NCBI RefSeq assembly: GCF_009852415.1
Contig: NZ_WOXS01000002.1
Span: forward strand, 5,682,001 to 5,746,000
Length of the DNA: 64,000 nucleotides
Source: Streptomyces sp. Tu 3180
GTDB taxonomy: Bacteria > Actinomycetota > Actinomycetes > Streptomycetales > Streptomycetaceae
Direction of reading: 5' to 3'
Positions within the stretch are counted from its first letter, which is position 1. Each line of letters starts with the position of its first letter. This document shows positions 37,723 to 49,290 of this stretch, piece after piece. A program made the position numbers and the translations under genes. The notes beneath the pieces are model-generated. The model saw nothing but the letters and a program-made list of their open reading frames with translations, did no database searches and was not told the DNA's origin.

Positions 37723-38035
37723 TGGCTCCTTCTGCGTGGCCGCGGGTCGCGCGGCCAGGGGAGACCGGCCGGCGGGTGGGCCGGCCGGGCGGTGCGGGAC
37801 GGTACGCAGAGACACGTGCTGGCGTGCGGGAGCTGAGGCCGCGGCACCGCGAGGGGCTGACGCCGTGGGGTTGCTGCGCAGCGGCCGTGGGAAGAGTGGC
37901 AGGTGATCGCGGTTTCTGTCAGGGGCGCGTCAGGAAGTTGGCCGGAAACCGTTCGTTGTCCGGGAGTTCACGTTCGATATGCGGAACGTCGGGCGAAGGG
38001 CGGGGCGCCCCGGGAGTGAGCCCCCGCCCGCGGTG
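37723..38035. other. Intergenic region with the M4-P protease promoter
   Basis: 313 bp separate the protease start from the stop of an ABC transporter gene, both on the minus strand. It contains the GGCCAAC element shared with the other protease (37936-37949) and GC-rich dyads near 38000-38030 that may end the exporter transcript. No coding frame with protein-like composition was found. Confidence 0.5.
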
Positions 38036-39796
38036 TCACGGGGCGGGCGGCCCGTCCCCGTGCCACGAGTGCCACAACGCCGCGTACGCCCCGCCCGCCG
38101 CCACCAGTTCCTCGTGCGTGCCCAGTTCGGTCAGCCGGCCGTCCTCCATCACCGCCACGCGGTCCGCGTCGTGCGCGGTGTGCAACCGGTGCGCGACGGC
38201 GATGACGGTGCGCCCCCGGAGCACGGCGGCCAGCGCGCGCTCGGTGTGCCGGGCGGTCGTCGGATCGAGCAGGGCGGTGGCCTCGTCCAGGATCAGCGTG
38301 TGCGGGTCGGCCAGCACCACGCGGGCCAGGGCCAGTTGCTGGGCCTGCGAACCGTCGGTGACCCGGCCCCCCTCGCCCAGCTCCGTGTCCAGGCCCTCCG
38401 GCAGCTCCCGCACCCACGCGTCGGCGCCGACCGCGGCCAGCGCCGCCCACAGCTCCTCGTCGCCGGCGGACGGTTCGGCGATGCGCAGGTTGTCGCGGAC
38501 CGACCCCAGGAACACGTGGTGCTCCTGCGTGACCAGCACCACCTGGCGGCGCAGCCGCTCCGGGTCCAGCCCCACCACGGGCACCCCGCCCACGGTCACC
38601 GTCCCCGCGGTCGGCGCGTCCACGCCCGCCAGCAGCCGGCTCAGCGTGGTCTTGCCCGCGCCGGACGGCCCCACCACGGCCAGCCGCTCCCCGGGCGTCA
38701 CCGTCAGATCGACCCCGCGCAGCACCTCGCCGCCCCCGTCGTAGGCGTAGCGCGCGGCGGTCACGTCGATGCGGTCGTCGGCCGGGTCCGGGCCCTCGCC
38801 CCGGGCCGCGGCACGCGGCGCCCGGGCCAGCCCCTCGACGCGGGCGAACGAGGCACCGCTGCTCTGCAGCTGCTCGACCCGCATCAGGACCTCGTCGAGC
38901 GGACCGCTCAACTGCAGCAGGTACAGGGCGGCGCTCACCACCGCCCCGAGGCTCACCGCCCCCCGCTCGTGCAGCACCCCGCCGATCAGCAGCACCCCGG
39001 CCACCGGCACGGCGTACGACACCTCGACCACCGGGAAGAACACCGTGCGCAGGAACAGCGTGTGGAACCGGGTGCGCCGGGAGGTCTCCAGCGCCTCCCG
39101 GCTCGCCCGGATCCGCCGCTCCTGGAGCCGGAACGCCTCCACCGTGCGGGCCCCCGCCGCGGTCGCCGCGACGATCTCCGCCACGTCGGAGTTCGCCGCG
39201 CCCTCGGCGAGATAGGCGTCACGGGCCCGGCGCAGGTACCAGCGCAGCGCGAGCCAGATCGGCGTGAGGCAGAGCAGCCCGAGGGCGCCCAGCAGCGGGT
39301 CCACCACGAAGACCGCCGCCATCACGAACAGCGACTGCACGCCGTTGACCAGCAGCGCCGGCCCGGCGTCGCGCAGGGTCGTCCCCACGGTGGTCACGTC
39401 GGCCGTCCCGCGCGCCGTCAGGTCACCGGTGCCCGCCCGCTCCACCACCGACGAGGGCAGCCCCAGCGCCCGGTCCACGAACCGCTCCCGCACCCGGGCC
39501 AGCGTCCGCTCCCCGAAGCGGTGCCCCACGTACCGGGCCCAGCGGGACAGCAGCAGCTGCGTGACGGCGCACAGCACGATGACCGGCGCCAGCCGGTCCA
39601 CGACGGCCACCCCGCCCCCGTCGCGCACCGCGTCGACGATCCGCCCCAGCAGCCAGGGCCCCGCCAGCCCCGCCACGGCCGCCAGCGCGTTCAGGACCAG
39701 TACGGCGGCGAACGCCCGCCCGTCCGCCCGCACCAGTTCCACGGAGGCCCGGCGCACGTCGGCGGGCCCGGCGAGGGGAAGTCGCCGCCCGCTCAC
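38036..39796 (-). CDS. ABC exporter subunit with intact ATP site but lost signature
   Basis: This 586-residue half-transporter starts at GTG 39796, overlapping the preceding gene by GTGA. Residues about 25-320 are a six-helix ABC exporter membrane domain; about 350-580 are the ATPase. Walker A (VVGPSGAGKTTLSRLL), Q-loop (VTQEHHVF), Walker B with catalytic Glu (LILDEATALLD) and H-loop (IAVAHRL) are all intact. The signature normally LSGGQ reads VTDGSQAQQ and is lost. Its partner 39793-41523 shows exactly the opposite pattern, so the pair should form a heterodimer with one working ATP site. The substrate is unknown; export of a peptide, lipid or drug is possible. Confidence 0.93.
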   Translation of the reverse strand: MSGRRLPLAGPADVRRASVELVRADGRAFAAVLVLNALAAVAGLAGPWLLGRIVDAVRDGGGVAVVDRLAPVIVLCAVTQLLLSRWARYVGHRFGERTLARVRERFVDRALGLPSSVVERAGTGDLTARGTADVTTVGTTLRDAGPALLVNGVQSLFVMAAVFVVDPLLGALGLLCLTPIWLALRWYLRRARDAYLAEGAANSDVAEIVAATAAGARTVEAFRLQERRIRASREALETSRRTRFHTLFLRTVFFPVVEVSYAVPVAGVLLIGGVLHERGAVSLGAVVSAALYLLQLSGPLDEVLMRVEQLQSSGASFARVEGLARAPRAAARGEGPDPADDRIDVTAARYAYDGGGEVLRGVDLTVTPGERLAVVGPSGAGKTTLSRLLAGVDAPTAGTVTVGGVPVVGLDPERLRRQVVLVTQEHHVFLGSVRDNLRIAEPSAGDEELWAALAAVGADAWVRELPEGLDTELGEGGRVTDGSQAQQLALARVVLADPHTLILDEATALLDPTTARHTERALAAVLRGRTVIAVAHRLHTAHDADRVAVMEDGRLTELGTHEELVAAGGAYAALWHSWHGDGPPAP

Positions 39797-41523
39797 CGCA
39801 CGGCCTCCCCGGTCCGGCCGGTGGCGTCCTCGCCGGCGTCCCTGGCCACCAGCGCCCGGTATCCGGGCTCGGTGTCGAGGAGTTCACGGTGGCCGCCGCT
39901 CGCGGCGACCTTGCCGTCGGCCAGGAAGAGCACCCGGTCGACGCGGTCGAGCAGCAGCGGCGAGGTGGTGACCAGCACCGTCGTACGGCCCTCGCGGGCC
40001 GCGCGCAGCCGGTCGGCGACCGTGGCCTCGGTGTGCGCGTCGAGCGCCGAGGTGGGCTCGACGGCCAGCAACACCTCGGGGTCGGCCAGCAGCGCCCGCG
40101 CCAGCCGGACGCGTTGCCGCTGACCGCCGGAGAGGCTGCGGCCCTGGGCGGACACGGGGGAGTCCAGCCCCTCGGGCAGACCCTGTACGACGTCGTCGGC
40201 GGCGGCCGTGTGCAGCGCGCGCAGGACGTCCCCGTCGCAGGGGCCGCCCCGCCCGGCCACCACCTCCCGCAGCGGACCGGCGAACAGGTCGGCCTCGTGG
40301 TCGGCGACCAGGATCCGCTCCCTGACCTGGTCGAGCGCGACCCGGTCCAGCCGGGTCCCGCCCCAGGTGACGCCGGACGGCGCATACCGGCCGAGGCGGT
40401 CGACCACGGCGAGCGCGTCGGCGGGGCGTGCGGCCGTCAGCGCGGTCAGCCGGCCCGGCAGCACCCGCACCCCGGACTCCGGGTCGTACAGCACGGAGGG
40501 CTCGGCCGGCGCGTCGGCGGTGGCGGCGTCGGCCGGCGGCTCCAGCCGCAGCAGCGCCGTCACCCGGCGGGCGGCCACCACGCCCCGGCTGAGCTGGTAA
40601 CCGCACTCGATGAGGAACATCACCGGCCACACCAGCACGGCCACGTAGCCGTACACGGACACCAGCTCGCCCACGGTGATCTCGCCCCGGGCGGCCAGCC
40701 GCGCCGCGATCCAGGTCACGCCGGCCAGGAACAGCGTCGGCAGTCCCGCGCCGAGCGCCTGCATCCAGCTGGTCACCGCCCCGACCCGGTAGCCCTGGTC
40801 GCGCAGCCGCCGCGAGTCCCGGCGGAACGCGTCCGCCACCAGGCCCTTGCCGCCGAGCCCGCTCAGCACCCGCAGCCCGCCCGCCAGGTCACCGATCCGC
40901 GCGGTGAGCACGGCCTGCCGCTCCCGGTACTCCGTCTCCCTGCCCTGCAACCGCCCCGCCAGCGGCCCGACGACCAGGCCGATCACCGGGACCCCGAGCA
41001 GCACCACCACCGCCAGCAGCGGCGACACCGCCAGCAGCAGCCCGGCCACCACCAGGTACGCCACGACCGCCCCCACCCCGGGGCCGACGGCGGTGAGCGC
41101 CTGGGCGATCGTCTGCACGTCGCCCACCCCGATGGTGACGATCTCCCCGGCCCCGGTCCGCCGTTCCGGCGCGGCACCCAGCCGCACCGTCTGTCCCACG
41201 ACCACCTTCACCGTGCGGAAGTTGGCGTCCATCCGCACCCGCGTCATCGTGCGGTGCCGCATGATGCTCAGCCAGGAGTTGAACCCGTTCACCGCGAACA
41301 GGGCGCCGGTCCACAGCACCAGCGCGCCCGTGTCGCCCGGCTCCAGCCCGTCGTCCACCGCCCGGGACATCAGGTACGGCGTCGCCGCCAGCAGCACCAT
41401 CCACACGGTGCCGAACACCGCCCCCGCCGCACAGCGCCCCGGCTGCCGCATGACCAGCCACCACAGGTAGCGCGCCCCGCCCCGGCGGTCGGGCGTGCCG
41501 GGGTCCTCGTACGCGTCGATCAT
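39793..41523 (-). CDS. ABC exporter subunit with degenerate ATPase motifs
   Basis: This 576-residue half-transporter starts at ATG 41523 with GGAGGGGGAGGG just before it. The membrane domain (about 20-320) is typical. In the ATPase domain the Walker A loop is replaced by TALTAARPADALAVVDRL with no Gly-Lys-Thr; the Q-loop is VADHEADLF; Walker B reads VLLAVEPTSALD, with Val in place of Asp; and the H-loop His is missing (VLVTTSPLLL). The signature LSGGQRQRVRLARALL is perfect. It can thus only complete the ATP site of its neighbour. The gene is intact and coupled to it, so this is specialisation rather than decay. Confidence 0.93.
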   Translation of the reverse strand: MIDAYEDPGTPDRRGGARYLWWLVMRQPGRCAAGAVFGTVWMVLLAATPYLMSRAVDDGLEPGDTGALVLWTGALFAVNGFNSWLSIMRHRTMTRVRMDANFRTVKVVVGQTVRLGAAPERRTGAGEIVTIGVGDVQTIAQALTAVGPGVGAVVAYLVVAGLLLAVSPLLAVVVLLGVPVIGLVVGPLAGRLQGRETEYRERQAVLTARIGDLAGGLRVLSGLGGKGLVADAFRRDSRRLRDQGYRVGAVTSWMQALGAGLPTLFLAGVTWIAARLAARGEITVGELVSVYGYVAVLVWPVMFLIECGYQLSRGVVAARRVTALLRLEPPADAATADAPAEPSVLYDPESGVRVLPGRLTALTAARPADALAVVDRLGRYAPSGVTWGGTRLDRVALDQVRERILVADHEADLFAGPLREVVAGRGGPCDGDVLRALHTAAADDVVQGLPEGLDSPVSAQGRSLSGGQRQRVRLARALLADPEVLLAVEPTSALDAHTEATVADRLRAAREGRTTVLVTTSPLLLDRVDRVLFLADGKVAASGGHRELLDTEPGYRALVARDAGEDATGRTGEAVR

Positions 41524-41550
41524 CCCTCCCCCTCCACCGGCGGCCCGCGC

Positions 41551-43404
41551 TCACGCCAGGCTGTCCCGCCAGGCCCGGTGCAGGTCCGCGAACCGGCCCG
41601 TCCCGGCGATGAGTCCGGCCGGGCTGCCGTCCTCGACGATCCGTCCGTGCTCCATGACCAGCACCCGGTCCGCGATCTCCACCGTCGACAGCCGGTGCGC
41701 GATCACCACCGCCGTACGCCCCCTCAGCACCGTCGCCATCGCCCGCTGCACCGCCCGCTCCCCGGGGACGTCCAGCGAGCTGGTCGCCTCGTCCAGGATC
41801 AGCACGGCCGGGTCCGCGAGCAGCGCCCGCGCGAAGGCCACCAGTTGGCGCTGGCCGGCCGAGATGCGGCCGCCGCGCTTGCGGACGTCGGTGTCGTAGC
41901 CGTCGGGCAGCGCGGCGATGAAGTCGTGCGCGCCGATCTCCTTCGCCGCCTGCTCGATCTCCTCACGGGTGGCGTCCGGCCGTCCGATGGCGATGTTCTC
42001 GGCGACCGTGCCGGAGAACAGGAACGCCTCCTGCGTCACCATGACCACCCCGCGCCGCAGCTCGGGTCCCGCGAGGTCGCGCAGGTCCACGCCGTCGAGC
42101 AGCACCCGGCCCTCGGTGGGGTCGTAGAAGCGGGCGAGCAGCTTGGCCAGGGTCGACTTGCCCGCGCCGGTCGAGCCGACGACGGCGACGGTCTGCCCGG
42201 CCGGGAGGGTGAGGTCGAAGCGGGGCAGCACCTCGCCGCCGGTGCGGTAGGCGAACCGGACCGAGTCGAAGACGACCTCGCGGCCGGGGTGCTCGGAGCG
42301 CCGCCGCGGAAGCTCCCGGGGGGACGCCGGTTCGGGCACGGACGGCGTCTGCGCCAGCAGTCCGGCGATCTTCTCCAGCGAGGCCGCCGCCGACTGGTAG
42401 GAGTTGAGGAACATGCCGAGCCGGTCGATCGGGTCGTACAGCCGCCGCAGGTACAGCACCGCCGCCGCCAGCACGCCGAGGGCCAGCGACGCGTCCGCGA
42501 CCCGGTAGGCGCCCCACAGCACGATCAGCGCGACCGTGGTGTTGGCGGTCACCCGCGAGCCGACGACGTAGCGGGCCATCTCCAGCAGCGCGTCGCCGTT
42601 GGTCCGCTCGTGCCGCCGGTTCAGCACCGCGAAGTCGGCGTCGTTGGCGGCCTCCCGGCGGAAGGCGCGCACCGGACGGATGCCGTTCATCGTCTCGACG
42701 AACTTCACGATCACCGCCGCGATGGCCGTGGACCGCTTGCGGTACACCCGTTCCGCCCGCCGGCGGTAGGACCGCACGAGCGCGTACAGCGGCACGAAGG
42801 ACGCCACCGCGACGGCGCCGAGCCCGAGGTCCAGCCAGAGCAGCAGCACCGAGATGTAGACGGCGGACAGGACGACCGTCACCAGCTCCTGCAGGCCCTC
42901 CTCCAGCAGCTCGCGCAGCGACTCCACGTCGGTGGTGGAGCGGGAGATGAGCCGGCCCGAGGTGTAGCGCTCGTGGAAGTCGACGCTGAGCGCCTGCGCG
43001 TGCCGGAAGATCCGGCCGCGCAGGTCGAGCAGCACGTCCTGGCTGACCCGGGCGGAGGCGGTGACGAAGGCGTACTGCAGCGCGCCGGCCGCCGCCGCGC
43101 ACAGCAGGTAGCCCACCGCCACCGCGAGCAGCGGCCCGTGGTCGTCGGCCCGGAAGGCGGGCACCGCGTGGTCGATCGCGTACGCCACCAGCAGCGGGCC
43201 CGCCTGCACGGCCGCCTGCTGGAGCAGCAGCAGCAGCGCGGTGACGGCGACCCGGCCGCGCAGGGGGGAGAGCAGGGAACGCAGGAGCGCGCCGGTGGCG
43301 CCCGGGGGAGTGGGCAGGACGTCCCGGTCGAAGGGGTCGCCGGTCTCCTCGGGCGACCGGTCGTCGTCCTTGCCCGGGGAGGGCGCGGTGGTGGCCGCCG
43401 TCAT
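41551..43404 (-). CDS. ABC exporter subunit (heterodimer partner B)
   Basis: ATG 43404 overlaps the upstream stop by 4 bp and gives 617 residues; the frame remains open for kilobases upstream but without transporter sequence. The N-terminal 40 residues are acidic and hydrophilic, followed by a six-helix exporter membrane domain (about 45-335) and an ATPase with Walker A (VVGSTGAGKSTLAKLL), Q-loop (MVTQEAFLF), Walker B (LILDEATSSLD) and H-loop (VIAHRLSTV). The signature is RISAGQRQ, a mild deviation from LSGGQ. With its partner, which has Asp in place of the catalytic Glu, it forms a classical asymmetric exporter. Substrate unknown. Confidence 0.94.
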   Translation of the reverse strand: MTAATTAPSPGKDDDRSPEETGDPFDRDVLPTPPGATGALLRSLLSPLRGRVAVTALLLLLQQAAVQAGPLLVAYAIDHAVPAFRADDHGPLLAVAVGYLLCAAAAGALQYAFVTASARVSQDVLLDLRGRIFRHAQALSVDFHERYTSGRLISRSTTDVESLRELLEEGLQELVTVVLSAVYISVLLLWLDLGLGAVAVASFVPLYALVRSYRRRAERVYRKRSTAIAAVIVKFVETMNGIRPVRAFRREAANDADFAVLNRRHERTNGDALLEMARYVVGSRVTANTTVALIVLWGAYRVADASLALGVLAAAVLYLRRLYDPIDRLGMFLNSYQSAAASLEKIAGLLAQTPSVPEPASPRELPRRRSEHPGREVVFDSVRFAYRTGGEVLPRFDLTLPAGQTVAVVGSTGAGKSTLAKLLARFYDPTEGRVLLDGVDLRDLAGPELRRGVVMVTQEAFLFSGTVAENIAIGRPDATREEIEQAAKEIGAHDFIAALPDGYDTDVRKRGGRISAGQRQLVAFARALLADPAVLILDEATSSLDVPGERAVQRAMATVLRGRTAVVIAHRLSTVEIADRVLVMEHGRIVEDGSPAGLIAGTGRFADLHRAWRDSLA

Positions 43405-45275
43405 CGGTTGTCCTCCTGTTCCCCCGCCGGGTCGCCGGACATGAGGTGGGCGTACTCGGGATGGGTGCGCAGCAGTTCGTGGTGGGTGCCGACGGCGGTG
43501 ATCCGGCCGCCGGAGAGCAGGGCGACGCGGTCGGCCAGCAGGACCGTGGAGGGGCGGTGCGCCACGATCAGGGCGGTGGTGTCCGCGAGCACCCGGCGCA
43601 GGGCGGCCTCGACCGCGGCCTCCGTGTGCACGTCGAGCGCGGACAGCGGGTCGTCCAGCACCAGGAAGTCGGGCCGCCCGACCACGGCCCGGGCGAGCGC
43701 GAGGCGCTGGCGCTGCCCACCGGAGAGGCTGAGCCCCTGCTCCCCGACCTGGGTGTCCACGCCCTGCGGCAGCGCGTGCACGAAGTCGGCCTGCGCCACG
43801 CCGAGCGCCCGCTCCAGCTCGTCCCTCCCGGCGGCGGCCCCGGCGCCCATCAGGACGTTCTCCCCGACACTGGCCGAGAACAGCGTGGGCTCCTCGAAGG
43901 CGACGGCGACCCGGGAGCGCAGCTCCTCGCGGGACATGGCCGTGATGTCGGTGCCGTTCAGGACGATCCGTCCCGAGGTCACCTCGTGCAGCCGCGGGAC
44001 CAGGGCGGTCAGCGTGGTCTTGCCGCTGCCGGTCGCGCCGACCAGGGCCAGGGACTCGCCGGGGCGGATGTGCAGGTCGACGCGGTCGAGGACGGGCGGG
44101 GAGCCGGCGGGGGCGTCGGGATAGCGGAAGGTGACGTTCTCGAACCGCAGACCGCCGTGCGCGGCTGCGGGCGGCCGTGCCTCCCCCCGCGCCCCGGGGG
44201 CCGGGGAGGCGCCCCGCTCCGCCGGGCCGCGCGGTGCGCCCCCGGCCCGCACCGGCCCCGGCCCACCGGAGACCCGCGGTTCCTCCGGCTCCGCGTCCAT
44301 CACCTCGAAGTACCGCTCGGTGGCGGTGGCCGCCTCCTGGCTCATCGCCAGCAGGAACCCGATCGAGTCCACCGGCCAGCGCAGCGCGAGGGCCGTCGAC
44401 AGGAACGCCACCAGCGTGCCCGCGGACAGGTCCCCGTCGGCCACCCGCACGGCCCCGAGCACCAGCGCCGCGCCGATGGCCAGCTCCGGCAGCGTCACGA
44501 TGACGCCCAGGATCGTGGCCAGCAGCCGGGCCTTGTGCAGCTCCGTGCCGCGCAGCTCTCCCGACAGCTCCCGGAACGCCCGCGCCTGACTGCGGTGCCG
44601 GCCGAACCCCTTGATGACACGGATGCCGAGCACGCTCTCCTCGACGACCGTCGTCAGATCGCCGACCTGGTCCTGCGCGAGCCGCGCCGCCTTCGAGTAC
44701 CGCTTCTCGAAGACCACGCAGGTGACCATCACCGGTACGGCGGGGACGAGGATCACCAGTCCCAGCGTCCAGTCCTGGATCAGCATGATGATCACACCGA
44801 CGAGGATCGTCACCCCGTTGACCAGGAGGAACGTCAGCGGGAAGGCCAGGAACATGCGCAGCAGCATCAGGTCCGTGGTGCCCCGGGACAGCAACTGCCC
44901 GGAAGGCCAGCGGTCGTGGAAGGCCACCGGCAGCCGCTGCAGGTGCCGGTACAGGTCCGCCCGCATCGCCGCCTCGACCCCCGACAGCGGCCGGGCCACC
45001 AGCCAGCGCCGGAACCCGAACAGCAGCGCCTCCGCCAGCCCGAGCAGCAGCAGGTACAGCGCGCCGAGCCACACGCCCGCCGGATCCCGGTCGGCGATCG
45101 GCCCGTCCACCATCCACTTCAGGACGAGCGGGATGACCAGCCCTATGCAGGACGCGAGGATCGCGATGAAGGCGGCGGTGAACAGCCTCGCCCGCACGGG
45201 CCGTACGTACGGCCACAGCCGCAGCAGCGTACGCACGGTGGAACGGGCTTCGGAGGGTGGGAGTGTCGTGGGCAT
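43401..45275 (-). CDS. ABC exporter subunit (heterodimer partner A, degenerate Glu)
   Basis: This 624-residue half-transporter has a membrane domain (about 20-320), a low-complexity Pro/Gly/Arg linker (about 335-370) and an ATPase domain. Walker A is VGATGSGKTTLTAL and the signature is a perfect LSLSGGQRQRLALARA. Walker B reads FLVLDDPLSALD, so the catalytic Glu is Asp, and the Q-loop Gln is Glu (VAFEEPTLF). These are hallmarks of the degenerate-site subunit of heterodimeric exporters. It is the first gene of a probable four-gene run (45275 to 38036) of two exporters, separated by only 27 bp at 41524-41550. Confidence 0.94.
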   Translation of the reverse strand: MPTTLPPSEARSTVRTLLRLWPYVRPVRARLFTAAFIAILASCIGLVIPLVLKWMVDGPIADRDPAGVWLGALYLLLLGLAEALLFGFRRWLVARPLSGVEAAMRADLYRHLQRLPVAFHDRWPSGQLLSRGTTDLMLLRMFLAFPLTFLLVNGVTILVGVIIMLIQDWTLGLVILVPAVPVMVTCVVFEKRYSKAARLAQDQVGDLTTVVEESVLGIRVIKGFGRHRSQARAFRELSGELRGTELHKARLLATILGVIVTLPELAIGAALVLGAVRVADGDLSAGTLVAFLSTALALRWPVDSIGFLLAMSQEAATATERYFEVMDAEPEEPRVSGGPGPVRAGGAPRGPAERGASPAPGARGEARPPAAAHGGLRFENVTFRYPDAPAGSPPVLDRVDLHIRPGESLALVGATGSGKTTLTALVPRLHEVTSGRIVLNGTDITAMSREELRSRVAVAFEEPTLFSASVGENVLMGAGAAAGRDELERALGVAQADFVHALPQGVDTQVGEQGLSLSGGQRQRLALARAVVGRPDFLVLDDPLSALDVHTEAAVEAALRRVLADTTALIVAHRPSTVLLADRVALLSGGRITAVGTHHELLRTHPEYAHLMSGDPAGEQEDNR

Positions 45276-45428
45276 CAGCAGCGAGCCTACGGATCGCCAC
45301 TGACACTGCCCACCGAGTTTCGGACGGACCCGGCTCGGTCCCCGGTCCTACGACCTGCGCGGACGGCCGGGCGCACCCGGGACCGGGTCCCGCGGCGACC
45401 GGCACGCCCCGCCGCCGGTTCCCCCCGA

Positions 45429-47687
<2,259 letters not shown>

Positions 47688-47877
47688 CTGTCAGCCTCCC
47701 GCGGCTCGTGGAACGACGGCGGACAGGGGCGTGCAGCGGCCCTTGCTCCCGGCTCCGGCCGCGGCTCCCGGCGCGTCGTCCTCCCCACTGTTCTGCCCAG
47801 AGGGTGCCTCGCACTCACGTTTCCCCGGGAGGCGGCATGGTCGTTTCCCGGAGGCACGACCCGTCGTTGGGTACCGC

Positions 47878-49098
47878 GTGAGGCACGCACAAGGGCGCGC
47901 ACGGCGCGCGAGGGCCGCACTGGCCGCCGTACTGACATGGGCAGGACTGCTGACCGGGGCCGCCGGCTGTACCCCGGACGGCCCCGTCGGCGGGGCGTTC
48001 GGCCCCCCGGCATCCGAGGAGGTCATCCACGTCGCACCCGCCGACGGCAGCAAGAACGTACGCCCCGGCACCCGGCTCCGGGTGCGGGTGCCGGACGGGC
48101 GGCTGGAGTCGGTGAAGGTCGTCAGGGAGCAGGACGCCCGGGAGTCGCCGGTCCCCGGCCGGGTGTCCGCCGACGGGCTGACCTGGAAGCCCGACGACGA
48201 ACGGCTGGCGCTGGCCGCGAAGTACACCGTCGACGCGGTGGCCGTGGACGGCGACGGGCGCCGCTCGGCCCGCCACACCACCTTCACGACGTATGTCCCG
48301 GAGGAACGCTTCATCGGCTACGTCGCCCCGGAGGACCGCTCCACCGTCGGCACCGGGATGATCGTCTCCCTGGAGTTCAACCGGAAGATCGTCCACCGCG
48401 CGGCGGTCGAACGCGCCGTCCGCGTCACCTCCCGCCCCGCCGTCGAGATCCGCCCGCACTGGTTCGGCGCGTCCCGCCTGGACTTCCGCCCCGAGCGCTA
48501 CTGGAAGCCGGGCACCCGGGTCACCGTCGACCTGCGGCTGCGCGACGTGGAGGGGGCACCCGGGGTCTACGGCCTCCAGCACCGCACGTTCACCTTCACC
48601 GTCGGCCGCAGCCAGGTGTCCGTCGTCGACGCGTCCCGGCACACCATGCAGGTCAGACGGGACGGCGAACTGCTCGACACCGTGCCGATCACGGCCGGGG
48701 CGCCGAAGACCACCACGTACAACGGCAAGATGGTGATCACCGAGATGCTCGAGGTCACCCGCATGGACAGCCGCACGGTCGGCTTCGGCGGCGAGTACGA
48801 CATCCCCGACGTCCCGCACGCCATCCGGCTGACCAGCTCCGGCACCTTCCTGCACGGCAACTACTGGACCGACTCCGACGTGTTCGGCCGCCGGAACGTC
48901 AGCCACGGCTGCATCGGCCTGCGCGACGTGAAGGGCGGCGGCGCGGACACCCCGGCCGGCTGGTTCTTCGACCGCAGCCTCGTCGGCGACGTCGTCGAGG
49001 TGGTCAACAGCAAGGACAAGAAGGTCGCCGCCGACAACGGCCTCGGCGGCTGGAACATGGACTGGGAGGAGTGGACGGCGGGCAGCGCGGTGAAGTGA
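47878..49098 (+). CDS. L,D-transpeptidase lipoprotein (first of two)
   Basis: GTG 47878 is the last start before the export signal; the product is 406 residues. The N-terminus RRARAALAAVLTWAGLLTGAAGC carries the lipobox TGAAGC, abbreviated here from its hydrophobic core, so it is anchored outside the membrane. Residues about 45-230 form two Ig-like (BIG_10-type) domains, and about 235-385 the YkuD catalytic domain with HGNYWTDSDVFG and the nucleophile in SHGCIGLRD. It would make 3-3 cross-links between diaminopimelate residues in peptidoglycan, which tolerate many beta-lactams. Its close paralogue follows 190 bp downstream. The Shine-Dalgarno is weak. Confidence 0.93.
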   Translation: MRHAQGRARRARAALAAVLTWAGLLTGAAGCTPDGPVGGAFGPPASEEVIHVAPADGSKNVRPGTRLRVRVPDGRLESVKVVREQDARESPVPGRVSADGLTWKPDDERLALAAKYTVDAVAVDGDGRRSARHTTFTTYVPEERFIGYVAPEDRSTVGTGMIVSLEFNRKIVHRAAVERAVRVTSRPAVEIRPHWFGASRLDFRPERYWKPGTRVTVDLRLRDVEGAPGVYGLQHRTFTFTVGRSQVSVVDASRHTMQVRRDGELLDTVPITAGAPKTTTYNGKMVITEMLEVTRMDSRTVGFGGEYDIPDVPHAIRLTSSGTFLHGNYWTDSDVFGRRNVSHGCIGLRDVKGGGADTPAGWFFDRSLVGDVVEVVNSKDKKVAADNGLGGWNMDWEEWTAGSAVK

Positions 49099-49290
49099 CC
49101 CCCGGCCGACCGGCCGGCCGCCCGGGCCGCTGCCCCTCGGACGGACCGCTCCCCGGGCCGGGGAAGTTGGGACTGAACGGTGACAATCCCGCCGCGTCCC
49201 ACGTCCCTGGCCTGGGGTTACTATGCGCCGGTGCGCGCGAGGGGCGCGCAGGGGCGCGGGTCAGGCCAGGCCCGCCGAGGGGAGAACAAG

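Noticed and set aside
38036..41523. Pseudogene interpretation of the degenerate ABC subunit.
   Set aside because: The frame, membrane helices and LSGGQ are intact, and the partner shows the reciprocal loss, so selection appears to have kept both.
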